Shown: piece by piece, positions 43,028 to 51,186 of the stretch
Numbering within the stretch: position 1 is the first letter of the stretch
Layout of the letters: the number at the start of each line of letters is the position of its first letter
From: Verrucomicrobiales bacterium
GTDB lineage: Bacteria > Verrucomicrobiota > Verrucomicrobiia > Verrucomicrobiales > DEV007
Direction: 5' to 3'
Length of the DNA stretch: 64,000 nt
NCBI GenBank assembly: GCA_016795505.1
Contig: JAEUHH010000062.1
Span: forward strand, 62,001-126,000
Notes under the pieces: model-generated
What the model was told of the DNA's origin: nothing
The model's database searches: none
The model's input: the letters and a program-made list of their open reading frames with translations, nothing else
Position numbers and translations under genes: made by a program

Positions 43028-43071
43028 GGGGCGTCGCAGCCGAATGAAGTGGGGCAGAACGGGGCTGACCA

Positions 43072-43122
43072 TTTCCGATGAAACCCTGTTGGATCGCCGA
43101 TGCAACAGGGTCTGATCGGAAA
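43072..43122. repeat. 51-bp bipartite repeat, copy 7
   Basis: Intact ends. Modules CGAT-GAA-ACCCTGT-TGG-ATCG and CGAT-GCA-ACAGGGT-CTG-ATCG are in inverted orientation, so the whole copy is a near-perfect palindrome. The second core is the exact reverse complement of the core in copy 5. Confidence 0.92.
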
Positions 43123-43200
43123 CCGGAGAGCGTCCGCAGAGGCGCCTTCCCGGTGTTTCCGCCGCTTGACGGCATCGGAATTTCTGGGCTCAATGCGGGG

Positions 43201-44130
43201 ATGAACAACTCCCTCGACCGCCGCCGTTTTCTTTCCGCCGGAGCCCTGCTGCCTGCCGCAGGCGCCCTTTCCTTCGTCCATCAGGCTGCTGTGGCGGCCG
43301 ATGCCCCGGCTGCTGCGGGCACGCTGAAGGGCCGGTTTTACAAGACGCTCAAGATCGGGATGATCTCCGGCGGGGCGAACCTGACGGAGAAGTTCGCCAT
43401 CGCCAAGGGCGCCGGCTTCGACGGGGTGGAGCTGAATGCCCCCGGTTACGATGTCGAGGAAGTGCGTCGCGCGATCGCCGAGACGGGTCTGCCGGTCGAT
43501 GGCACGGTCTGCGCTGACCACTGGGGCGTGCGGCATTCCGACCCCGATCCGGCAGTGCGCAAGCAGGCGCTCGAGACGCTGCTCAAGGCGCTGGAGGCCA
43601 CCCACGCAGTGGGCGGACACACGGTGCTGCTGGTGGTGGGCCACGGCAAGGACGGCACGGAGCAGGAGGTCTGGGAGCGCAGCGTCGCGAACATCCGTCA
43701 GGCCATCCCGCTGGCCGCCCGGCTGGGCGTGGCGATCGCGGTGGAGAACGTGTGGAACGAATTTTGTTACGACCACAAAGGGGGCGCCGACCAGACGGCG
43801 GAGAAGTTCGTGAAATACATCGACGAATTCAACTCGCCGTGGGTGGGAATGCAGTTCGACATCGGCAACCACTGGAAATACGGCAGCATGGGCGACTGGA
43901 TCCGCGCGCTCGACAAGCGGGTGATCAAGCTGGACGTGAAGGGTTTTTCCCGGAAAGAAAACAAGTTCACCCCCATCGATCAGGGCGACATCGACTACCC
44001 GGATGTGGTGAAGGCGCTGCTGGAGATCAATTTCCACGGCTGGTGCGCCGCGGAAGTGGGCGGTGGCGACGCGGATTACCTGAAGGGCGTGGCTACCGGG
44101 ATGGATCGTTCTTTTGGATTGGCGGGCTGA
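43201..44130 (+). CDS. Tat-exported sugar phosphate isomerase/epimerase-like protein
   Basis: 309 residues. The twin-arginine signal is DRRRFLSAGALLPAAG. A xylose-isomerase-like TIM barrel follows: FAIAKGAGFDGVELNAP, LGVAIAVENVWNEF (metal-binding Glu), PWVGMQFDIGNHW (Asp and His), DVKGFSRKE, and WCAAEVGGGDADY (last Glu). These positions fit hydroxypyruvate isomerase/EboC-like proteins of AP_endonuc_2 type. Substrate unknown. The start at 43201 begins the Tat signal; the frame from 43078 would run through the repeat. Confidence 0.85.
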   Translation: MNNSLDRRRFLSAGALLPAAGALSFVHQAAVAADAPAAAGTLKGRFYKTLKIGMISGGANLTEKFAIAKGAGFDGVELNAPGYDVEEVRRAIAETGLPVDGTVCADHWGVRHSDPDPAVRKQALETLLKALEATHAVGGHTVLLVVGHGKDGTEQEVWERSVANIRQAIPLAARLGVAIAVENVWNEFCYDHKGGADQTAEKFVKYIDEFNSPWVGMQFDIGNHWKYGSMGDWIRALDKRVIKLDVKGFSRKENKFTPIDQGDIDYPDVVKALLEINFHGWCAAEVGGGDADYLKGVATGMDRSFGLAG

Positions 44131-44208
44131 TCGATCGCGAAAGGCGTGACCGTCGCCGACCTGTGTTTTTCGTTCCGTCCCGGAGCGGGCTGGGGTAATC
44201 TTGTATCC

Positions 44209-45216
44209 ATGAAACCGCTGTCCACCCTCTCTGTCATCATCCCCCTGGCTCTGGGAGCCGTTTCCGCCCAGGAGACGCTCCCCAAACTGTCCGCCGACGA
44301 ACTCGCCGCCCGCCGCCAGTCGGTGGTGAACCTCGAGACCCACATCGCCCAGCGGGAGGAGCGGCTCGGCGCCATCGTCACGGATATCCGGGCCCTGGAC
44401 GATCGGGTCGAGAAGGGCGTGGACGAAATCGTCACCATGACGAGCCAGGTGAAGGACTCCGAGACCTCGCGCCGGCGCGTCGCCCAGACCAAGGCCGATG
44501 TGATCGTCGGCTTGAAGCGCACCATCGACTACTACAACACCCACCGCGACACGCTGCGGGAGCAACTGCGCACCGGGAAGTCGGCCCTGCCGAAGGAGAC
44601 GCTGGAAAAGGACCTGGCCATTTTCGATGCCCGGGTGGAAAAGCGGGTGAAGCAGGTCATGGAACTGGCGAAATCCTTTCCCGACCCGCAGGAATTGGCG
44701 AAGTATGAAACCACCCTGAGCGCCGGCTGGGACGGCCTTTACTATGCGAACGAGGAGATCAGTGAGGCTTGGAAGCAGAACCGCCGCGACACCCGGCACA
44801 CCGAAAGCGCGCGGGAGGGCGTGAGCCAGGGGCTGCGGGACAGCATTGACCACCTGAAGCAGCGCAACAGCTATCTGGCCGACAAACTGAAAGCCACCAA
44901 TCTGTCCGAGGCGGAGCGCGCCTACTACGAGTCGGAGATCTCCCACAACACGGCCCTGATCGGCCAGCGCAACCAGCAACTGGAGGAATTCGCCACCGGC
45001 AGCGCGACTCCCGCGGCACCGATGGAGCCGAACGCCGCCCACGATCTGGATCTGGTCGTACAGAGCGCCCGCAAGGACCTGCGTGAGGATTTCTTCGCGA
45101 TTTTCCGAAAATACGCGGAACTCAACCGCTCCCGGGCCGAGGTCAAAGCCCTGCAGGACAATCTCGCGGCCCGGAAGGAGTGGCTCGCGAAGTACGATGC
45201 GGCCCAGCCGCGATAA
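44209..45216 (+). CDS. Exported coiled-coil protein
   Basis: 335 residues with a signal peptide (MKPLSTLSVIIPLALGAVSA). The mature part is almost entirely charged helix with heptad-like spacing (LETHIAQREERLGAIVTDIRAL, SQVKDSETSRRRVAQTKADV, YYESEISHNTALIGQRNQQLEEF), so a long coiled coil or helical bundle is expected. No known domain is recognised. It is 78 bp downstream of the isomerase-like gene. The 17 nt across its start (TATCCATGAAACCGCTG) recur exactly at the start of the gene at 61796. Confidence 0.72.
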   Translation: MKPLSTLSVIIPLALGAVSAQETLPKLSADELAARRQSVVNLETHIAQREERLGAIVTDIRALDDRVEKGVDEIVTMTSQVKDSETSRRRVAQTKADVIVGLKRTIDYYNTHRDTLREQLRTGKSALPKETLEKDLAIFDARVEKRVKQVMELAKSFPDPQELAKYETTLSAGWDGLYYANEEISEAWKQNRRDTRHTESAREGVSQGLRDSIDHLKQRNSYLADKLKATNLSEAERAYYESEISHNTALIGQRNQQLEEFATGSATPAAPMEPNAAHDLDLVVQSARKDLREDFFAIFRKYAELNRSRAEVKALQDNLAARKEWLAKYDAAQPR

Positions 45217-45484
45217 GCAGGCGCGAAATGCGGCCGCTTTTTGCGACGGCAACGTTTGAATGGGAAGGCGCGGGACGGCATGTCCGGCGCTTTTTCGTTT
45301 CCGTCCCGTGGCGTCGACTCCCGGGCCTGAACCGGGGGAGGAATTCCTGCCTCGCCATTCCCGGGCTGAGTAACCCGGAAGCACTATCGCGCCCATTCCG
45401 ATCCCGGCGCACGCTTCCGGTGTGAGCAGCGTCAACCCGACATTCCGCCGGGTTGTCTGCCCACGCAACTCAGATACAACGATC

Positions 45485-48154
45485 ATGAACCATCGAAAAA
45501 CCCCGACGTTCCGGCTCGGACTGGCGGCCCTCCTCGGCCTCCTCATCCCGCTGCCGGCCCAAGCACTGAATCCCAATCAGATCAAGCTGCTCCCACAGAA
45601 CACCACCCCCCAGAATCAACCCTCGTTCGGCTCTGACGTCGCCGCCAACGAACGCTGGATCGCTGTCGGCGAACCCGGCCACGATAGTCCGGGTCTGAAC
45701 AATGTGGGTGCGGTGCACATCTACAGCGCGGCCAATGGCCGGCTCCTCAGAGTCCTGCGGGATCCCAGTCCCGAAGCCTCCTCGCGATTTGGAAGCTCTG
45801 TGGCGATCCACGGTGATCTCATCCTGATCGGCCAGCCCTTTGCTTCGGGAGGGTCTTTGCACACGGGGGCGGCTCACCTCTTCCGACTTTCTGATGGGCG
45901 CCATTTGCGTTCTTTTGTCGCCGCGGATGCCGCCTCTCAGGACTACTTCGGGTGGAGCGTCGCCCTGAGCGATACCACCGCTGTGATCGGCGCCTACGGG
46001 GCCACAGCGAGCTTCGCCGAAAGCGGCGCGGTTTACCTTTATCAGGTCGCATCCGGAGATCTCATTGCCAAGACCAGCGGGCAGGCTGCAAATGAGAACA
46101 TCGGAGTCAGTTTGGCGATCAGCGGACAAACCGTCCTCGCTGGAGCGCCCGGCGGGACCGGTGCGATGGCCGGCTCGGGGGTAGCCTATCTGATCCATGC
46201 AGGAACGGGAGCCGTCATGAAGAAACTGATGGCAAACGATGGTGCCTTTGAGGATGGGTTCGGCGGCAGCGTCGCCCTGTATGGCAGGCGGGCGATCGTG
46301 GGATCCCCGCTCGGGCACAACCCCACCACGCTCGAAACGGGCGCCGCCTATCTGTTCGATGTGCTATCCGGCAACCAGATCGTGAAGCTGGATGCCCCTG
46401 CCTGGAGCGGCAATGACCTCCATGGCAATCATTTGGCGATCAATGAGAGCCTGGCAGTCATCGGCGCCCCGATGGCGAATGGCAAAGGCACGGTGAGAGT
46501 CTATTCGCTCCAGACCGCGCAATTGATACAGGAGATTTCGCCACCCGAGTTGGAGATATCCGATTCGCTCGGACGACAAGTGGCCATCTCGGGCAGCACC
46601 GTAATCGCAACCGCCACGGGTGACGACGATCTGGGCAACGGTGCCGGAGCGGCTTACCTCTTCCGACCGGTGATCGGGCCGATGCCTTACCTGAAGTCAA
46701 CGGGGGTTCCGGATTCCGCTCCGGGGAGCGGAGGCGCCTTATTCGCCGCATTTGGCGATCCCGCCCTGAACGACGAAAATGAAATGATCTATCCGGCGAG
46801 GCTGTTCGGCCCGGCAAATCGCAACGCCGGCGTGTGGAGCAATCTCAACCCGCAGAAAAGCCAATCCCTCTCCCTGCGCAAAGGCGACGTGGTGGGTACG
46901 ACGGCGGTCACGTTGTTTGGAAATCCGATCCTGAATGACCCGGACTTTGGCGTATTCGAAGCCATCCTGGCCGGACCCGGTGCTTCGGGTGGGCGGAACC
47001 GGGCGGTCTTTGGAGACAATGGTACGACGGCGGCTCCGCTGATCCAGTTGGGCGATGCTCCTCTGGGGGGTGGCGAACTGGTGTCCCGTTTTCTCCAGGT
47101 GACCCAGTCGGCGTCGATGGCACAGGTGGGCATCGGCTTCCAACTGGCCCGGGGCCCATCCGTGAATCTGGCCAATGACTCGGGCATTCTGACCCTGTTG
47201 AACGATGGATCGCTCGCCACGCAGGTGCGGGAGGGCGGCGCCTCCCCCGCCGGCGATCTTTATGGCCAGTTTGGGCGGGTAGGATTTCCGTTCAATCGAC
47301 TGGCCTTTGCCGCCGGCCTGCAAAGCCTGCCCACCACGAATGCCGGGGTCTTCGTCGCCCAGCCCGGCATGATGGCCACCCTGCATGCCCGCCGTGGCGA
47401 CGCGGCACCGGGCGCGGGAGGTGCCGTGTTCAGCAGTTTCTTCGGTGAAACCGTGAATGGCGGTGGCCGGTTGTTGTTCCGCGCCACTCTGGCGGGTCCG
47501 GGGGTGAATGCCCGCAACAATCAGGGGCTGTGGAGCACGCACACCGGGGCTCTGAGTCTCGTGGCTCGCAGCGGGGACGCGGTCCCCGGAATGCCGGGTG
47601 TCGCCTGGGCTGGCTTCCCCCGATTCTGGACGGCCACCTTCGGCGTCAGCACGCAGATCCTTTTCCTGGCCCGGCTCCAGGGGGCTGGCGTGACGGCGGC
47701 GAGCGACGTCTCGCTCTGGCTGATTCAGGAGAACGGCACTCCCCTGCTCCTGATGCGGGAAGGCGACGCCATCCCGGATCAAACCGGAGCGCGGATTGGA
47801 GCGATCCAGAATGTCGTCTATCGGCCCGACACCGGCCTCTACCTGGTGCAGACTTCGTTGGTCGGCGCGCCGGCCTCGTCCAATCAGGTCCTGCTCACGG
47901 GAAACACCCGGAATCTGCCGATGTCGGCGTCAGCCCTGAGACGACCGGTGATCAGCCTGCGCAAAGGTGCCCTTTTCAAAAGCACGCTGGGCGGCGTCAC
48001 CAGTGTGAACAGCATCCGGGTCGGCACTTCCGGTTTTGATGTGACGGGAGCGGGTCACAAGGGACTCGGCACGCCGATCAACAGCTTCGGGGTGGCGGCG
48101 ATCCAGGTGATCTTCAACAATGGAACCGTGGAGTTGATGCGCGGTCTGCCCTGA
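45485..48154 (+). CDS. Exported FG-GAP-like propeller protein, paralogue A
   Basis: 889 residues with a signal peptide ending about residue 28. The first 410 residues are seven or so FG-GAP-like repeats: FGSDVAANERWIAVGEPGHD, FGSSVAIHGDLILIGQP and FGWSVALSDTTAVIGAYGA, each ending in a GAVYLY-type strand. Such repeats form an integrin-like beta-propeller. The rest (about 415-889) is a second set of beta units with LRKGD, VREGG, ARRGDAAPGAGGAVFSSF and ARSGDAVPGMPG, about 70 residues apart. Probably a surface or secreted protein; function unknown. A strong terminator follows. Confidence 0.82.
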   Translation: MNHRKTPTFRLGLAALLGLLIPLPAQALNPNQIKLLPQNTTPQNQPSFGSDVAANERWIAVGEPGHDSPGLNNVGAVHIYSAANGRLLRVLRDPSPEASSRFGSSVAIHGDLILIGQPFASGGSLHTGAAHLFRLSDGRHLRSFVAADAASQDYFGWSVALSDTTAVIGAYGATASFAESGAVYLYQVASGDLIAKTSGQAANENIGVSLAISGQTVLAGAPGGTGAMAGSGVAYLIHAGTGAVMKKLMANDGAFEDGFGGSVALYGRRAIVGSPLGHNPTTLETGAAYLFDVLSGNQIVKLDAPAWSGNDLHGNHLAINESLAVIGAPMANGKGTVRVYSLQTAQLIQEISPPELEISDSLGRQVAISGSTVIATATGDDDLGNGAGAAYLFRPVIGPMPYLKSTGVPDSAPGSGGALFAAFGDPALNDENEMIYPARLFGPANRNAGVWSNLNPQKSQSLSLRKGDVVGTTAVTLFGNPILNDPDFGVFEAILAGPGASGGRNRAVFGDNGTTAAPLIQLGDAPLGGGELVSRFLQVTQSASMAQVGIGFQLARGPSVNLANDSGILTLLNDGSLATQVREGGASPAGDLYGQFGRVGFPFNRLAFAAGLQSLPTTNAGVFVAQPGMMATLHARRGDAAPGAGGAVFSSFFGETVNGGGRLLFRATLAGPGVNARNNQGLWSTHTGALSLVARSGDAVPGMPGVAWAGFPRFWTATFGVSTQILFLARLQGAGVTAASDVSLWLIQENGTPLLLMREGDAIPDQTGARIGAIQNVVYRPDTGLYLVQTSLVGAPASSNQVLLTGNTRNLPMSASALRRPVISLRKGALFKSTLGGVTSVNSIRVGTSGFDVTGAGHKGLGTPINSFGVAAIQVIFNNGTVELMRGLP

Positions 48155-48176
48155 CCGCCTGTCTCCCGCTCGGTTG

Positions 48177-48214
48177 CCCCTCGCTCCGGCTTTCGTCCGG
48201 GGCGAGGGGTTTTT
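48177..48214 (+). terminator. Rho-independent terminator
   Basis: An 8-bp stem CCCCTCGC/GCGAGGGG continues after one T-G wobble with CCGG/CCGG, followed by TTTTTG. It lies 22 bp after the stop of the FG-GAP gene. Confidence 0.88.
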
Positions 48215-48303
48215 GCTTACCCCTAAGGCGTCCACTGAAAGAAGCCTGCCGCCCGGTCAATCGAGAAGCGGGGCCGGTGACGGAAAAGGGGCCGCTGTCC
48301 GCC

Positions 48304-48921
48304 TCACAAGTTGGACAACTTCTCCAGCGCGATGAAACTCAGTGCATGGCGGTTGTCGGCCCCGAGCTTTTCGAACAGGTGGCTGAGGTGCACTTTGATC
48401 GTATTCTCCGCGGCACCGAGAATGGTGGCAATCTCGGGATTCGATTTGCCCTGGGCCACCCAGAGCAGCACTTCCGCCTCGCGCGGCGAGATTCCGAGCT
48501 CCTGCAGGGGCGTGGCCGAACGGAAGTCAGGCTGAAAGCCCCGATTGCGCTTCGTTTCCCGTTCCAGGCGCGACTCGATGGCTGCCAGCAGATCGTTCGC
48601 AGACACCGGCTTGGTCAGGTAGTCATCGGCACCGAGAACCATGCCGTTGCGGAAATCCTGCTTTTCACCCCGGGCAGTGAGGAAGATGAACGGGGTGCCC
48701 GCGATGCTGCGCTCCCGCCGGAGAGCCTGCAACACGGCATGACCATCCATGACGGGCATCATCACATCGCAAAGGATGATGTCGGGCTTCTCCGAGCGGG
48801 CCAAATCGAGGCCAAGGTGCCCGTTTTCCGCCTCAATGACCTCGTAGTCCTCCATGGACAGGATGGTCGTAATGTTCTCCCGCATGTCCGGTTGGTCCTC
48901 TATGACGAGCACGGTCTTCAT
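48304..48921 (-). CDS. NarL/LuxR-type response regulator
   Basis: 205 residues. Receiver domain with VIEDQ, phospho-acceptor D52 in ILCDVMMPVMDG, FLTARGEK and YLTKPV. A LuxR-type helix-turn-helix is at about 140-200: ISPREAEVLLWVAQGKSNPEIATILGAAENTIKVHLSHLFEKL. Its partner is the kinase at 48918, whose stop overlaps this start by 4 nt. It converges with the FG-GAP gene. Targets unknown. Confidence 0.92.
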   Translation of the reverse strand: MKTVLVIEDQPDMRENITTILSMEDYEVIEAENGHLGLDLARSEKPDIILCDVMMPVMDGHAVLQALRRERSIAGTPFIFLTARGEKQDFRNGMVLGADDYLTKPVSANDLLAAIESRLERETKRNRGFQPDFRSATPLQELGISPREAEVLLWVAQGKSNPEIATILGAAENTIKVHLSHLFEKLGADNRHALSFIALEKLSNL

Positions 48922-50993
48922 GGCTGATGATTTTTATCCAAAATAGGCACGTTCCCGGCTGCTTCCGCAAAAAGAGGCAGGTGCACGGTTACGGTCGTGC
49001 CTTGTCCCAGAACGCTCTTCAAATCCAGTTTTCCCCCGTGCAGTTTCACACACCTCTCGACCAGCACCAAACCCAAGCCTGAGCCGGGTCGGTCACCCAC
49101 ATTGCTTCCGCGGACAAAACTGCCGAAGAGCCGGGGCAAGTCCGTCTCCGGAATGCCGATGCCCCGGTCGCCGATCTCGAAGACACCGAGATCGCCTTCA
49201 CGACGGATCGAGAATCGAATTGGAGTGCCCGGTGCGGAATACTTGCAGGCATTCGAAAGGAGGTTGGCGAGGATGTGACGCAACAGTGCCTCATCGGCCT
49301 CCGCCCCAGCCAGGGAGCCTTCCGTGGACACGTGTATCGGGCACACGCCTCCCGTCGCGGAGCGCAACTCATCGGCCAGTCTCCGGCAGCAGGCCTCCAG
49401 ATCGACCGGCTGCGGGTCGTAGCTGACTTTGCCTTCCTCGAACCGGCCCAGCATCAGCACCTCGTCGATGAGGGAGGACAGATTCGCCGTGCTGCGCGTA
49501 ATCATCTCCAGGTGACGACGGCGCTTTTCCGCGGGCAGGCGTTCGAAATAGCGGATCAGAACGTCCGCGGCTGACATGATGACGCCGAGAGGAGTGCGGA
49601 ATTCGTGCGAGACCAGGGAAACAAAGTCGCTTTTGATCCGGCTCAGTTGCCGCTCCCTGTCCAACGCTTTGGCGAGTTCCGTCGTCCGGTCCTCCACCCG
49701 GCTTTCGAGTTCCACATTGAGTTGAAGCAGGTCGAGTTCCCGTTCCCTGACCCGGCTCATCAGGCGGCGGAAAGCCTGCGCGAGATCGTCCAGCTCATCG
49801 CTTCGCGGGACGGGTGCTTGGAGAGGCTCCCGCCCCTCCGTCATGACCTCGGCAGCCTCCTTTAGTTCGGCCAGAGGCCGACTGAGCTGCCTCCTCAGTA
49901 TCCCCGCGAGCGAGGTGAGCAGCAGACCCAGGAGAGCCAATCCGGACCAACCCACCCATTGGGCGGAGCGCAGCGCCCTCGCCCGGACCTCCGTGATGGG
50001 CAACTGCGTCACAAAGATCCAGTCCGGCGATGGCAGCGTCAATCGGGAAGCGGCAAAATAGCTCCCTGAGGCGGGATCGAACCCGGATACGGATGCTTCC
50101 TCCCGGGCCAGGATGGTAGTCACCAGGGCTGAGAGGACGGGATCTCCTGTTTGGTCGACCGTCAATTGCCCGCTGCTTTCCATGATGGCATTTCGGTAGT
50201 CGGGGTGGGCGATCAGCCGCCCGTCCTTCCTGACGATGAAATGCGAGGCACCGGGAAAGTCGCTCTTGGTCGTTTCCGAAACCAGAATGTCGAGGTGCAT
50301 GTCGTGGGCCAGCGTGCAAAGGAACTCCCCCTCCCTCGAATAGATGGGCAGCATCACGGTGGCATAGGGCAGGCCCGAAGTCGGATCGGGATAGATGGCT
50401 GTCCAAACGAACCCCCGGCCGGGATTGTGTTCGGGTGTCGCGGCGTAGTACCATTCCTCCCCCTCAAGGTCGAAATCCGACGGGGTATCCCAGGCCCATT
50501 CAAGCTGCCACGGATTGAAACCGATGCAGGCCGAGCCGGGAAAGCTCATGTAAAGCGATGGGAACGTCTTTTCCCACACCGGCTTGAGATCGGCGCAAAC
50601 CCGGAGCGCATTGAGCAGACGGTGCTGGTTTGGCGGCGTCACGGAAAGATCCCGATGACCCCACACCGACGGATCGCCCCGTTCCCGCAGGCTGCGCCAC
50701 CCCCCATCCGGATCCCGCCGGACCAACGCGTCCCATTGCGCCCCGATGTCCGCAGGAATCGGTTGCTCATGCCGGCTCAGATAGAGGCTGCGCGCCGTTT
50801 CCAGATTGCGTGCGACGAGATCAAAGACTCCCTGTTCCCGGCGGACGCGCTCCCCGACATAGGTGTCCAGGCGCTCGATGACAAGACGCTCCGACTCCTG
50901 ACGGATCAGCCAATAGGTCACTCCGGTCACGGCGGCGATCGACACCGCCGCCCCGAAGCCGACATGGAGGAGAAGCCTTCGGGAGATCGTCAT
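48918..50993 (-). CDS. Sensor histidine kinase with extracytoplasmic Cache-like domain
   Basis: 691 residues. TM1 is at about 9-29; TM2 is at about 345-365 (WVGWSGLALLGLLLTSLAGIL). The 310-residue periplasmic domain contains GFVWTAIYPDPTSGLPYATVMLPIY and FIVRKDGRLIAHPDYR, typical of dCache sensors. HAMP (about 368-420), HisKA with His463 in VSHEFRTPLGVIMS, N box NLLSNACKYS and G box GSGLGLVLVERCVKLHGGKL follow. It pairs with the regulator at 48304. A small-molecule ligand is likely but unknown. Confidence 0.92.
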   Translation of the reverse strand: MTISRRLLLHVGFGAAVSIAAVTGVTYWLIRQESERLVIERLDTYVGERVRREQGVFDLVARNLETARSLYLSRHEQPIPADIGAQWDALVRRDPDGGWRSLRERGDPSVWGHRDLSVTPPNQHRLLNALRVCADLKPVWEKTFPSLYMSFPGSACIGFNPWQLEWAWDTPSDFDLEGEEWYYAATPEHNPGRGFVWTAIYPDPTSGLPYATVMLPIYSREGEFLCTLAHDMHLDILVSETTKSDFPGASHFIVRKDGRLIAHPDYRNAIMESSGQLTVDQTGDPVLSALVTTILAREEASVSGFDPASGSYFAASRLTLPSPDWIFVTQLPITEVRARALRSAQWVGWSGLALLGLLLTSLAGILRRQLSRPLAELKEAAEVMTEGREPLQAPVPRSDELDDLAQAFRRLMSRVRERELDLLQLNVELESRVEDRTTELAKALDRERQLSRIKSDFVSLVSHEFRTPLGVIMSAADVLIRYFERLPAEKRRRHLEMITRSTANLSSLIDEVLMLGRFEEGKVSYDPQPVDLEACCRRLADELRSATGGVCPIHVSTEGSLAGAEADEALLRHILANLLSNACKYSAPGTPIRFSIRREGDLGVFEIGDRGIGIPETDLPRLFGSFVRGSNVGDRPGSGLGLVLVERCVKLHGGKLDLKSVLGQGTTVTVHLPLFAEAAGNVPILDKNHQP

Positions 50994-51186
50994 GATGATC
51001 GTGAAATTTCCTATCCAAACGCTTGCCGCCAGACTTCTTGCGAGGCCGGGAGGGCTCTTTGATCCTCTCCCGAGACATTCGTCAAAATGGCCGGGGAAAC
51101 GCCGCCGGTCGATAATCCTTTCGGGTTATTGCCCCGATTCGCCGACCACCGGACAGCCCAAATTTCAGGAAAGCGGCCCCTCCGCC

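Larger units (their letters stand above)
42899..43200. other. Structured region downstream of ppdK
   Basis: 302 bp without a gene. It holds a chain of hairpins: TTTCACC-GCGA-GGTGAAA (42903-42920); CTGA...CGCAC-TTCG-GTGCG-TCAG (42921-42946); a looser AAGGC/GCCTT stem near 42950-42982; and the terminator at 42992. Copy 7 of the 51-bp repeat follows (43072-43122). The stable tetraloops suggest a folded 3' UTR or small RNA. Confidence 0.5.
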
